Shown here: positions 48,885 to 60,505 of the stretch, one piece after another
Numbering within the stretch: the first letter of the stretch is position 1
Layout: each line of letters opens with the position of its first letter
Assembly (NCBI GenBank): GCA_020091685.1
Contig: CM034595.1
Location: forward strand, 42,215,351-42,279,350
Length of the DNA stretch: 64,000 nucleotides
Reading direction: 5' to 3'
Origin: Lutjanus erythropterus
Lineage: Eukaryota > Chordata > Actinopteri > Lutjaniformes > Lutjanidae
Notes under the pieces: generated by a model
Databases searched by the model: none
The model's input: only the letters and a program-made list of their open reading frames with translations
Told to the model about the DNA's origin: nothing
Position numbers and translations under genes: made by a program

Positions 48885-49680
48885 GATCCGTGGATTTCAA
48901 AGTTTTCTGTCCAAGGCACACTAAAGGGCAAACCAAAATCTCAAGGCTCACCTGTGTTCATATCCATGAAAAATAGCCTCTATAACCAACGTGACCAATG
49001 AGGGCAACGAGTACTCGCCAAACAGAGGCATCAATCAAGGCCTTCGACGTGACAGACTGCACGAATGACAAAAACTGGGGTTTACTTTGATGGAAAGTTT
49101 TTAATAGATTTTTTGGGGTATGGAATTTTCCTCTGTACTGGGAAATGTGTGTACAAAGTACTAATATATTAAATTAAAACGGGGTGGCCCGCAGGCCAAG
49201 ATCAGCCTGCCAACAGGTCCAATCAGTGTGAAAATTTGCAGAGAAGTCATTAATTCCAATTTTCCAATTGAAACAGACTGCTCAAAAAATATCTGGACAG
49301 GGACACCTACTAAAAAATCACAAAAAAACTACAAGGCGCTCTCTGTTAAAACAATTAAAATGCCTTTATTGCCACCGCACCATGTAAGAGGAGAGTTTAA
49401 AATTTGACAAAGGCCTAAGGGCAAGGTCTAACATGACTTTTTTGTGATTTTTAAGTAAAATGCACCGCTGTTTTTGATTTATATTGTTGAAATTACACTG
49501 TTCATCGTCTGTTTTGTAAACCCTAACTCTGTGAATGCTTTCGTATTGTTGTTTGTTTTTCACTTCTTTGTACTAAAAAAGAGGAAAATCTGGACATATT
49601 GTCACTTATAGGTTATTTGAGATGTGGCCCATGACCTAAAATGAGTTTGACATCCATGAATTAAAAGTAATTTCATACAT
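48885..49680. repeat. Decayed dispersed repeats
   Basis: 48890-48960 (GTCCAAGGCACACTAAAGGG, AAACCAAAATCTCAAGGC) and 49175-49670 (GGTGGCCCGCAGGCCAAGA ... GATGTGGCCCATGACC, AAATGAGTTTGACATCCATG) match two teleost repeats, the second with typical ends (AAxATGAGTTTGACACCC). Confidence 0.5.
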
Positions 49681-50003
49681 TTTTGTGTGACGTATCTCGC
49701 GATAATGATGTAGTCACAAGAATGAGAGGGACTGTCCCTCTATCAGAGTTTCCACCAGTCTCCCCTTCAGATCCATGTCATGTTTCATTACCAGAACCTG
49801 CTTCTAATTCTCTTTAAGAGCCTGTATCTGCTTGGCCTGCCGTCTCTGAGCTTCAGTCCCAGTTTGTCTCCATCAGGCTCAAGTCTGTTTCCTCCTGCTC
49901 TCTGCCTCAGTCACTAACTCTTTATTCTCCTCTGGAACCACCATCCAATCCCCCAGAGCCAAGTCATCTTGTGTCCAACTTCTTGGAGGGATGTTTGGGT
50001 TTC

Positions 50004-50362
50004 TGTCATGACTGCACGGCTTCAGTCTCTTTCTTCTCCCTCTCCAGACGCTGTCTTTTCTGGAATTTTCCATTTCATGTTTTGTATCATGTGCCCTCCA
50101 CTCAGCCTCGGCGAGTTGACCTCCTCTTGAGATCACCTGACCCCGTCACCTGCCTACCCAGCTGCTCCTCATTCAGTCAGTCACAGTGTAAATACAGAGA
50201 CCAGTTTGCAGCCATTCTATGCCAGATTGTCTACGTGTTGCCAAGCTGCTGAAGCATTCCAGCCATCGCTGTCACCTGCACCTCATTACTTGCCTTCCTG
50301 CGTCAGTTCTTTTGAAATGGTTTGCCTGATTTTCTGCCTGCCTGTTGTCAATGTGGGTGACA
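50004..50362. mobile_element. Candidate solo LTR of a Gypsy-type retrotransposon, degenerate
   Basis: Starts TGTCATGACTGC and ends GTGGGTGACA, with inverted TGTCA/TGACA ends. In the middle CACCTGCCTACCC, AGCTGCTCCTCATT, and GTGTAAATACAGAGACC resemble the promoter part of fish Gypsy LTRs (CACCTGTCTCTCATT, GTATTTAAG). No target-site duplication or internal region was seen. A related opening (TGTCATGTTTCATTACC) occurs at 49788. Confidence 0.35.
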
Positions 50363-50686
50363 ATCAAAATATCAGAAATACCATTCAGTATAGACAGCAT
50401 TAACATATAAATGCAGAACTCCCATTTTCCCCACGTTTAAGTACAAAATCTAAGACTTATTTTATACTTAAAATTATTTATTTCTCTCGAACTGTGTTCA
50501 CTAATTTGTTTAAATCCATGTTAGTGAGCATTTCTCCATTGCCACAGTTATCCACCCACCTGATACGTGTGTAGGCATGTTAATTAAACATACCTTAAAC
50601 TGACCACCCTAAAAGAAAACTCAGAAATGTGCATTTTCTTCTTGAAAAAGTGAACTATGGATGTCACACCAAATTTCTTTTCTAGG

Positions 50687-50849
50687 AAGGCAAAGTCATG
50701 ACCTGCCCTGATCCGCCTCTGATTGGCTAGCGCCTTTTATGATTGGGTTGGTTAGGTTTAGACATGAGGAGTGATTGGTTAGAGTTAGGGGTAAGAATAT
50801 CATGGTAAGCCAATCAGATGCAGAGTCATGCAGGTCATGACTTTGCCTT
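50687..50849. mobile_element. 163-bp MITE with perfect 20-bp terminal inverted repeats
   Basis: The left end AAGGCAAAGTCATGACCTGC (50687-50706) is exactly inverted at 50830-50849. The pairing continues imperfectly inward: CTCTGATTGGCTAGC on the left against the inversion of TAAGCCAATCAGAT on the right, giving arms of about 45 bases. The core carries GGTTAGGTTTAGACATGAG. No clear target-site duplication is seen. It is non-coding and small enough to form a hairpin. Confidence 0.75.
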
Positions 50850-53800
50850 GCTGCAGGAAAAAAAGGTATCTGTATCTCTATGTGGAACAGACATAGTTCT
50901 GTGCCTAATAAAATACTTTTGTCTAAGGTAAAACGGCACATTTTAGAGTGTCCTTTTACTGCAAGCAGTCCAAAGTACACTTGTGTCATAATCATACTGT
51001 TTAATCAGCATTTTGGCATGCTGAGAAGCCCTCACTTACACAGATTTTTACAAATTTGTGAAATAAAGAAAAAAAAGTCTTTTACTTCAACTCATAAAAA
51101 AATGGGAACAAAAACAAAAGTGTTGCATTCCTATTTTTGTTGTATATACAACCACAAAAATTACTAAAAAGCTGAATCTGGTGGTGACAGCTAAACATTA
51201 TTAGCAGGTCACTCACACAGGAGGCCGTGTCCCTGCTCACATGCACACGCCACTGTGCCATTTTCTCCAGATATAACACGAGCGATGTTGCAGGAGCACA
51301 GCTTGTGATTTCCGCCTCTGCAGATGAGTCAGTTAAATGTATGTTTATTCATAAATAATGTTATTTTTTCAGTCGGTCTTGTTTCTGTGTAGTTAGAGGA
51401 CAGTTTATTTACTTACTTACTAGGATATTTCTATAAAAGGGTCACTGTGGATCATATAAAAGGTGCCGCTGTCCAGTATCACCATAAAGTAGTCCCTCAT
51501 GCATGCTCTGCAGCTGAGGTATATTCGATTTGATTTTCATCCTGGCACAAGGCCCTAGAGAGGGGTAAATACAGTGCACAGTGTGCACAGCCCATGCGAC
51601 GGTTCTGATTATTAGCTTAATAAAAGTAGGATTTGTTGTAGAGCTACCACACCACATTTCATTCGGCTGTACAGGTGCAATGATAAACTCTGATTATTCC
51701 ATGTGAAAAAAGGCAAAAGTTTGAAGAAGGCATGAAGCAGAATTCTGTTAATTAAAATGTGAAAAAGATGAAAAAGATGGTCAAATAATCCATCATATGA
51801 AATTATAATTTCAATCACCAACACTGACGTAGCATATGAATCAATAGAGAATATGAGAGGAGTTATGTATATGAAACTGTCACAGATGATTACTTTGTGG
51901 TTCTACTGTTGTTCCACTGTTGTTCCAGTGATGAATATCTGAGGAAACTATTTCTACTTCTGCACACACACACACTTTGAAAAACCCAAATTCTAACAAA
52001 AACAGCCCGAGTTCAGCCAAACAGCGTCCACAGAAAGCGACAGTATAACATCATTGTGCCTACCTTCTGCAGCACAATTGTCAGGGTGGATTAATCCTCC
52101 CACACAATGCCGGCACCTTTCCTCCTTCTGCAGCCAAGTGGTGCCTATTGAGACACTTTCTCAGCGAGGCAGGTGTGTTTGTTCATTCCCAAAAGCCCTG
52201 TCACCACACAGAGGGAGGCACGTACCAAACAGACAAGCGGCGTGCAGCCATGCAAGTCGCATGAGCACTCCGAGCTAGTCCTAAAGATGAAAATGTACAT
52301 GCTTGTTGTGTGTGCAGAGGTTTTTTCCTTTATTTCTTTGTGAATCAGCTCTAGGTAAAATAGCAGTGGTTATGGCATAATAGGCCTCATCTTCCAAGTG
52401 TTGTTGTCGTTGTGCTGTTGTTATGATTCAGATTCAACAAATTCTCAAACCAACAAAAAGTGACTGTTGGAGAGTACAAGCAGCAAGCACTGGGGAGGAT
52501 TAATGCACAGGCTGACCAAGGCTGCAGGAGACTGACCTATGCGAGGACCCTGGACAGACCAGACTACTTTTAATTATTTAAATTTACTTATGGAAGAAAC
52601 ACGACCCCTATTGACCCGTAAAAACGTTTAAAAAATTAAGCAGCTGTTTATGGAGAAAAAAAAAAAAAAATTAAGAAGCTGATTGGATCCGTGTGGGTCA
52701 CATTTACCCAATCAGCTGCTGACCGCATCCTGCAGCCTGGCTCATTTTGATCAATTTGTTTTTTAAATAGGAAGCTAAAAGCTGTTAGCAGCTTGCAGAT
52801 GCACTGTAATGCCTTTTTCTGTAGCATTTGTGTTTATAGTAAAGACTGCCTCAATGAGAGTTTGTACGTCACTGCGGGTGGGCTGTGTAATATCCCTAGT
52901 GCACTTTTACACAAGGACCTAAATTACTTTTTTCCTGGTAAATCAGTAAGCAGGACCACCTTAGCACTTAGCAATTAGCACCACCTGTGCTAATTGACAT
53001 GGCATCCATCAAAAATAGACTTGCTGGTGGAATTACAAGCATTGTGTACAATGGCTGCGATCAGCTCCGGCTGATGTGTCACAGCCGTAACGCGCCTGGT
53101 GGAGTTTAGCCATTATAGCAAACACAACCTGCTCTGGAGCAGGGTTAGGTGTGCAGCATACGTTACCATGGCAATGAATGTATCCCAGTAAGAACTGAAC
53201 AACCTGTGCAGGACAGAAAACCCAGGATTAATCTTGAAGTTACCTCACTAACCCCGAATCCTGCTGTTTGAACTCAGCAAACAAACACATCAAGCAAATC
53301 CAGCTGTATCAGTGATCATATTAGCGGACACATAATTAATACTGCCAACAATTTATCATCAGAGCAAAACTGTACTGTGGCAGAAATAAACTGGAAACAG
53401 GAAGTTAAAGCTAAACTGCTGAAAAGTAAAAGGGTTCATGAGTCACCAGATGCAGAGAAGATGATCAACCTCCACAGCTACTGATCTATATAAAATCATT
53501 ACACCTAAAAAACATTATAAATTTTATTTTGTCTGTTCTCCCTCTTGTTTAATTTTTGTACTGTTCTTGTTTTTCTTGTCATATGTTTTTTTTTTTATGT
53601 CTTGTTACATTAGCATACATTTTATTTCATATTTTTACTGACGTTTATTTTTCATACATATATGATATGATATGATATGATATTTCAACATATTTAATCT
53701 CCAAGTTCACTGAGTGAAAGAAATGTTTTTTTCATCTATGGAGACTGTCAGGCTGTTTACGACTCGTGTGACAGGCCTGAACCAGGTTTAAATTTATACT

Positions 53801-54130
53801 TAAGAAAAAATACTGGAAAATATGTCTCCTCTTAAATCTCTTACTTTAAAAACAAATATGCTTGTAGGAGAGGGTCATGTGTGAGGCCCCATGAATTTAT
53901 CTTGCCAGCAGGTATTATCTGTGAAGCCACAGCTTGATATTGCTTATATTGCAAACAGAACTCTGCTTCCAAAAAAAACCAAAAAAACTAACAGCATTAG
54001 GTGATATATCTCTTCACTGCAGTGCAAACAGTGAATTCATTTTGTTCTGAAGCCACTCGGCGGCTACGTTTTTGATTGCCAGAGAGTAGTTCCACACCAC
54101 ATCATCTCTCTTGATCCTTCCCTAGTTCAT
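50850..54130. other. Intronic, nothing firmly recognised
   Basis: A 14-base A run is at 52657-52670. 53030-53170 is less AT-rich (GGCTGCGATCAGCTCCGGC, GTAACGCGCCTGGTGG) and repeat-free. No exon or RNA gene was seen. Confidence 0.35.
53660..53682. repeat. Short (GATAT)4 repeat
   Basis: Four copies of GATAT/ATGAT in an AT-rich stretch. Confidence 0.9.
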
Positions 54131-54134
54131 TAGT

Positions 54135-54300
54135 GAAGCACTTGCATGTTACTTCATGCATCTGCAAGCTTTGTGGCACTTGTGTCAGGTGGAACTTATT
54201 CTTCAAGGTTTCTCCTTGAGCTCCTGTTGCTGCGATTATGCCTCATTTGTTTGTCGCTTTGGACAAAAGCAGAAATGAATACATGTAAATGCAATCAGGG
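54135..54300 (+). mobile_element. 3' tail of an L2-like LINE or its SINE partner
   Basis: AGCTCCTGTTGCTGCGATTA and CCTCATTTGTTTGTCGCTTT are followed by GGACAAAAGCAGAAATGAAT and ACATGTAAATGCAAT. The consensus is AAGTCGCTTTGGAxAAAAGCGTCTGCTAAATGA followed by a TGTAAA repeat, the stem-loop tail of UnaL2-type elements and their SINEs. Confidence 0.7.
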
Positions 54301-54653
54301 AGACATCAACCTTGTACCTGTGGTTCTGCTGGGGAACTGATGATAAGAAAAAGATACCCTGACAGTGTTCATGTGAGATTTTATCTATAGACGTATGGAT
54401 TCTTATATTCAAACACTGATGGCATTTGCCTTGAAAAGAAAATGGAAAATGAGGAATTAATTCTTGATAGGTTGATATCTGAGCCAGAAACCACCAGTTG
54501 AAGTGAAAGATGAATGACTGCCTCTCTGAAAAGCTCCAGGCAACCTGTTTCCTCTTTCCAGCCCAGTGAGCGATGGAGGAGTGAAGCTGATTTACAGGTC
54601 AGCTTTAGCACTGTTTTAATTAGCCTCTCTCTGTGTCTCCCATCGTCCTCCAG

Positions 54654-54761
54654 ATGGACCCGGTTCAGAAAGCCGTCCTCCATCACACCCTCGGCCTCCC
54701 CCCCACTGCAAAGAGGAAGCACGTCTCCTGCAGCGTTTGCCAGCTGAGGTTCAACTCACAG
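54654..54761 (+). CDS. znf385d: Second visible znf385d-like exon, start of zinc finger 1
   Basis: The exon lies between an acceptor (GTCCTCCAG) and a donor (GTGAGCG), is 108 bases long and phase 0 at both ends, and so joins in frame to the exon ending at 15643. It encodes 36 residues starting MDPVQKAV, a signature of the ZNF385 family, and ending CSVCQLRFNSQ. The two cysteines of VSCSVC are the zinc-binding pair of the first JAZ-type C2H2 finger. In mammalian relatives the finger continues SQAxAHYKG and then a second His, so the His pair must come from the next exon, which lies outside the window. The central part (LHHTLGLPPTAKRKH) differs from the usual NHTFGV form, so this copy is diverged and could be a teleost-specific duplicate. 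The ATG at the very start of the exon could also serve as the start codon of a shorter isoform, as the family has MDPVQ-starting isoforms by my recollection. Paralogue assignment to D rests mainly on the preceding exon. Confidence 0.85.
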
Positions 54762-55084
54762 GTGAGCGAGTTTTCCTTTGAAGACGAGGGAAAGTTCAAA
54801 AGTCGCGAGTGCTCCTGCCAGGGATACACACCAGACAAACAGAGGAAATAAACTTCGAACAATCACTCTGTTAGGACTGGATATATTTTATTTCACAGCA
54901 ACAGTAAAAAACAATAAGAAAGTAAGAAAGAATATCTGCTTGTTGGTCCACCGCTTTGGTTTGGTCTAAAATATCAAAAAACTCTGCATGGTATGTTGTA
55001 CAAATTATTTGTGGCTCACAGAGGGTGAATCCTCCCAACTGTGGTGGTTCCTTGACCTTAACTCTATTGTGACAGTTTTGATTT

Positions 55085-55370
55085 TTAAAGGAACAAAGTG
55101 TAAAATTTACTGGGATTTATCGGTGGAGTGTGGCAGAAATGGAATGTAATATTCAGGTATGTTTTCCCTGTCGTCTGATCGCCTGAAAATAAGGACTTCT
55201 GTGTTTTTGTTACCTTAGAATGAGCAGTTTACATCTGCAGCTGTAGATATGGCCTTTTCGGGGTCCCAGTAGATTCTCCTACACGCTTGGAAGAGGGGAA
55301 TGAGATGAAGTGTTTGCAGTTTACAAGCTCGCCATTAGATGCCACTAAATCCTACGCAATGGTCCTTGAG
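55085..55370 (+). mobile_element. Near full-length MITE, about 286 bp, with terminal inverted repeats
   Basis: Left end TTAAAGGAACAAAGTGTAAAA and right end ACTAAATCCTACGCAATGGTCC are decayed inverted repeats. Between are CTTAGAATGAGCAGTTTAC, GATTCTCCTACACGCTTGG and CGCCATTAGATGCCACTAAA, in the order expected. No coding capacity. Confidence 0.75.
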
Positions 55371-58300
55371 GTGAAATACCTTGACTTACTGTTTGATGGA
55401 TTGTTGTGAATTTTGCCGACAGATATTCAGGATCCCTAGAGATTAAATTCTAATGACTTTGACTTTTCACCCATTTATTATTCAGTGAAAGATTGTGAGA
55501 TTTTTTGGATGGATTGACATTAAATTTTGTGAAAACATTCATGTCCCCCTCGGAATGAATCGTAATATCTTTGATGATTCTTTGACTTTTGAATCTTGCA
55601 CCAAAATCAGGTCAAACACATGACTTTTCTATATCTTTGGTTTATGACCAGATACTTGCCAAACTAATGACATTACCATCAGCCTCAGCCTAATTAGCCT
55701 CACTAATTAGCAAATAGCTAACAGAAATTGTGAACCATTATAATGCACTTTCTTAAAATCGGCATGTTTGCATCGTCACTGTGAGCATGTTGTTATGCCT
55801 CACAGAGCATCAAGCTTGGTCGTAGTCTGATTTGTCAACCTGCGCAAGATACACAATGGTTGTATGTAAATATAAACAATTGCTGCCCAGCTGTCTCTGC
55901 AACCAATCTGTTATTTGCAGGAGGAAACTTCATATAAAATGAAGTCTTATATCAATAATAATGTGCAGCTTCTGCACCACAGAGCAGCCTTGAATGATTG
56001 GGATAAAACAGCATTTTGTTTTTTTTAAAGACAAAGCAGAAGTTTGTCTTTGCAGACAGATGGACCAAGTTACGCAATGCAGTGTCTGGTCCAGTCTGGG
56101 TCAGTCGGTGGTGACAGTCAGCCGATAAAATCATTTATTACTTGGCTTTGACGAACACTTGACTCTGATTGGTCAATTACGGCAATCAAAGGTCTGTTAT
56201 TTCTGTATAGCAGGCCGCTGCTAGAAGAACACACTGTTGCTATGGACACAGTTCTGATCATAGACTCTGGAGGAGCAAAACAAATGATTTTAAATTAATA
56301 TTTTCTATCAAACTCTTGATTTACCTTTAAAAAGTAGCCATGTATTACACTGTAAAAAAAATAGTTAAGACAGCTCAAAATTTCAAGGCAACAAGCTGCA
56401 ACTTATGTTTAGAAATAAACTTTTATTTTCGTACGTGAACTTGAATTTGAATTTGAATCTATTGCAGTGCATTTACCTGGCCGCTCTACATGACCCCTCA
56501 CATAGTGTGCGGTATGTAAAGATTCAGCCTTCAGATCTAGTTGCTACCGGTTGTTGTGATGTTGTCATGAAGACTTCGTGTCATAGAGACATGTTTACCA
56601 GCTGTGACAGCGTGGCTGCCTCTGTTTTCACCTTGTGAGTTTGTGTATACCCGCGTGTCATCATGGCAAAACGTGGTCCTGGCAGGTGTTTGTGTCTGTT
56701 AGCAACACAACTGTGCAAGATTCAGTCATAAAACTTTACAGGTGTGTAGTTGAGGTGAAAATGAAGGCCAGGTTTGAGGTAGTAATGTAATGCAGTAATG
56801 ACTACTAAGTACCAATGAGTCAGTATGTCAACATGCTGACGGCAGCGCGGCTCACCTCCAGTTCCCTCTGCAGGATTTACAGTCAGGGTTCAGGGTTCCC
56901 CACGTCTTTCCATCCAGGATCTCACCCAAACTCTGTGCTATTTTTTCCTCTTTTTTTGGCCTTGTCAGTGGACTTAATACAAACAGTGCAAGCTTCTGGT
57001 TGTTTGTTTTGATACAAGAACATGCGACAATTAGTGTCCTTGTGGGATCTGCGTGGTAGACGAACGCCAGAGCTCCAGTCATTACTGACTATTTATTCAT
57101 TGTGTTTGCTCGTGCATTCACTCAGATGTAAGATTCATGCTCCTTCATGGCCGTCGAAGACTGAAACAAATGTGCAAGGAGTCAATGGAAACGATCTTTC
57201 ACTTAGCCTTCAGGTTGTTTTCGAAATTTCAGTCTTAACTGCCGTACATTACGTACATTTTTAAAAGAAGTCAGATGAACTGTAGCATTGAAATTTGTAG
57301 GCAGCAGCAAACATGTTTACAAGGAATGAATAAAAAGGAAACATGATACTAAACCAGCAATTCCAACAATTTTATTTAAGAATAGTTAATAATATTAGGA
57401 CTTTAACATATTGTATGTTATTGTGGTAAAAATACATGAGTGATAAAAGCAGTGGAAGTAGAGTTTTTGAGGAATAGGAATAAAAACTAAATGAAAGTTG
57501 GTGCGGAGGTTTAAAGAGAAGAGAAAATATTTTGATCATTGTCAACAGGCTGTGGAGTATTTAATTTGATCTAATTTGTTCTGTAGCTGAGAGGGTACAG
57601 AAAACAGGCGAGTTACCGGGATGAACTCCAGTGAAGAGCAGAAACACGGCCTTCTTGAGCTGTTGGTGTTACATGTGAATCAGACAAAAGGTTGATAGAA
57701 ATCACACATTGTTAGCTGCTATTTTGCCATTACTGCGAAGCTTTGATTCGTCAGATGTGAGGGGAAAAAAAAAATCAGAACGTCTTTGGGTTTGTTTCAC
57801 AGTTCAACAGGTGACGGAAAAGGAGCAGTCAGTCAGATCCATCATGGAGACATAATGTGATATCCTGGAGGAGTCTTACCCAGTACACCATCTCTGAACA
57901 AGTACTTATACAAGACTTACACAAGCAAAACTGGAAGGTGCATTTGCTTGTCTGATTTATCATCAGGGTTTTTTTGTTTTTTTTGTTTTTTTGTAATTTA
58001 CGGTTTGATTCGGAAAAGGACGGGTGCAGAGGTGGAAAAGAAATCTGAAGTTCAGTGAAGTCTGCGGGGTGATTTTTTCTTTTGGTTATTTTTCTGATTT
58101 AACTCATAACCCTCTTCTAACAGAATAATTTCTCATTTTCTGTCTCTTACTTGCCCACTCTCTTTAAGTGCTTTTCAGGAAGGTAGCTACATAACTGTAA
58201 TATTGCAACTGTAATGTTTGATTTTATGTCCTCTGCTGCTCTGACTGCCTTTTGCTCTCTGTGTTTTAGTTTTTGTCTGTTTTTTGACTTGGTTAGTTGA

Positions 58301-58554
58301 CATGACAAGGAAATCAGTACGTATTTTCAGTGTGGTCATTGATGTGAAGATAGGAGGTAGCTCTATTCCACTACAGGAAGTTTTTTGAACAAGAAGTTTT
58401 GCAGAACTTGTGACACAGAGCTGGTGGTAACAGCACTGTAGCAGCAACACTGTCTGTGTGGCGACCACAGTTGTGGAGGAAACGGTAGTTCAGCATAGCT
58501 GTCATGCACAGGAACGTGCAGGCAGTGTGGCTTGGGCCTAACAATAGCTCTATG

Positions 58555-58870
58555 GGCCTTTTCCGCTGGTGCTCTTGGTCGCACTAAGCCAAGAGTCATG
58601 TTAAGTTACTGCTGATGAAACCCATGAATGAAAACATTTCCTGTTTGCGCTCCTTCATATTAAAAGCATTTAAATAATGAAATAACACTGGGCTTTTCTT
58701 GTGAAGAATTTAAGGAAAAAGTGTGTTTATCCCAGAGATGTGGGGTAAAAGACACACCTTCAAGTGGGTAGCCCTGTCATAATGGAAACGCAAACCCCTG
58801 CCACGGTGGGCTGATGTGCCGAGTCAAACCGAGTCAAGCTAGACCAGGTCTGTGTCTGTAAAAGGGTCAC
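58555..58870. mobile_element. Second copy of the 6.4-kb DNA-transposon-like repeat, internally deleted
   Basis: It shares GTTAAGTTACTGCTGATGAA with 6788-6808, then AGCATTTAAATAATGAAATAACA-like text and a right end with GGTGGGCTGATGTGCCGAGTC matching the end at 6958-6980. The left end reads GGGCCTTTTCCGCTGGTGCTC. The segment corresponding to about 6470-6780 is missing. Confidence 0.55.
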
Positions 58871-60379
58871 TGGTGTAGAGGCCATGAGTTCCCCCAACCC
58901 TTCAGTGGTGGTCGTTTTTACTAATTTATCATTATATGTCCTTGAGTAGCTAGAAAAATGTTCTATATGTTTTTTTGGTTACTATAGCCTCGCTAACGCT
59001 GGATTGTTTAGGCCAATAATAATATTTAGTTTAAAAAACATTGGATAATAATTTGATAACTTTCTGACATAAACCCACTGCACATAGAAACATTTGAACA
59101 ATTATTATCAGCTTGCAAATACATTGATACCAATATATCTGCAGTAAGTTCCCACAGTCAAACATTCCTACAATTCCTGAGTGTCTGAAATGTTCCTGGT
59201 TTCAGTGGCTACACTGCACTGTGGTCATAACGATGTGTCAAATGAACAATTACTCTATTTACAGAACAAAAACCATGTAATGTCAATGGGACACATCAGC
59301 GGTCAGCCCACAGAAACACATTCAGAGTGAAATAATGTGCCGTCAGCTTTACGACGGTAAAACAACAGAGGGGACTGAGTGAAGCACTCTGGGTGTTTTG
59401 TCCTGAGTTGCTTAAGTGTTTCAGGTCTGAAAAGGTCCTGTTAATAATTGGATGAAATATTTACTCAAGTACTGTCTTTAAGTACAGACTTGAGGCACTT
59501 GTACTTTACTTGGGTATTTCCATTTTATACAAAAATCCTCTTGGATTAGGTGGAATCACACAAAGCCAAACACAGAGCTGTTTTCTGAGCTCATGAGAAG
59601 TTGACTTTTGGTTCTCACAGGACAGTGATGCTATAAATGTTTAATGATCTCAAAGAATAGATTTTTCTTTTCATTGTAATCCACCGTATAATGTTTTCCA
59701 AGAGGCCAGGAACCATTTTAGGAACTCAACCAATTACTGAATTTGATCAGAGGAACCAGAGTTCAGCTCTTGGAAAGGAGCCAGGGGAGGAGGTTTCCAA
59801 AGCTATTCCATCATCTGACAAGGAGCACTGACGAGGCATATTGGAAGCTTAAGCAAACACCGGGTGCCACTAATATCAATAATTGAACTAGGGTAGACAT
59901 TTCTTTAATGATCTTTGACATAAAAAAAAAAACGTTTTGCTGAGAAAAACTAAACCAGAATGTGCATGGATGGAACAGGGGTAAAAAGAGCTGCAGTAGT
60001 TACTGATGGAGGCAAGACGCAGTCATTGCATTGGCCTGAAAATGGCAAAAAGTAGCGTGTCCACTCAGGTGTCATGTTTAGATCTCTGCTGATTGGAGCT
60101 GGAGCTGATAAATACCCATGACCACTGCTGAGTCACTTGACCCAGGAATGAATACTGATTACAGCCTTTCTCAAATAAGACAAAAGCCAGATGTTAATGG
60201 TTTTTTTGTCCAACTTAAAAAGGGGCTTTAGTTTCTGTTTCATCTCTTCACTGTAAAAAAGAAAACAGCTGACAAAACTCAATTTCAAAGCAACTAAATG
60301 TTTGAGAACAACTTTTTTTAACCCCCTCAGGTCAGTTTTCATTGTGCTCTGCTTTCACTAAGGTGATCCCTCATCCACT

Positions 60380-60505
60380 GAACACGCCCTCAAAATAGCA
60401 AAAGGTTTAAAAGTTCCCACCTACTCTTCCAGCAGCCTCTTTATATTCAAGCAGTAGCAGCCAGAGGAAAAGACATTCTCATTTGGCTTCTGTCTTGACA
60501 GAACA
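60380..60505 (+). promoter_or_regulatory. 5' flank of the tetraspanin gene with TATA-like word and possible 3' splice site
   Basis: A TTTATATTC word lies near 60440, about 65 bases before the ATG. The bases just before the start read TTCTGTCTTGACAG and then AACAATG, which would also work as a 3' splice site joining a distant untranslated exon. Both readings are possible and neither is proven. No CpG-rich promoter is visible. Confidence 0.25.

Larger units (their letters stand above)
15644..54653 (+). other. 39.0-kb intron of the znf385d-like gene
   Basis: This is the span between the two exons, bounded by GTGAGT at the 5' end and CAG at the 3' end. Phases on both sides match, so I infer one intron, although a small extra exon missed by eye cannot be excluded. 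It is large for a fish intron. Mammalian ZNF385D also has very long early introns. The interior is AT-rich with repeats listed separately. No spliced coding exon of another gene was recognised on either strand. Confidence 0.75.
54762..60379 (+). other. Next intron of the znf385d-like gene up to the nested tetraspanin
   Basis: Starts at the GTGAGC donor. It holds the MITE at 55085, repeat pieces at 55380-55830 (TTGGATGGATTGACATTAAAT, GCATGTTTGCATCGTCACTG), the transposon-like repeat at 58555, and a stepladder piece at 59450-59530 (TTACTCAAGTACTGTCTTTAA, TACTTGGGTATTTCC). No further znf385 exon is seen. Confidence 0.5.

Noticed and set aside
54514-54851. Other frames overlapping the 54654 exon
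   Set aside because: They are out of frame with the conserved MDPVQKAV...CQLRFNSQ peptide and cross the splice sites.
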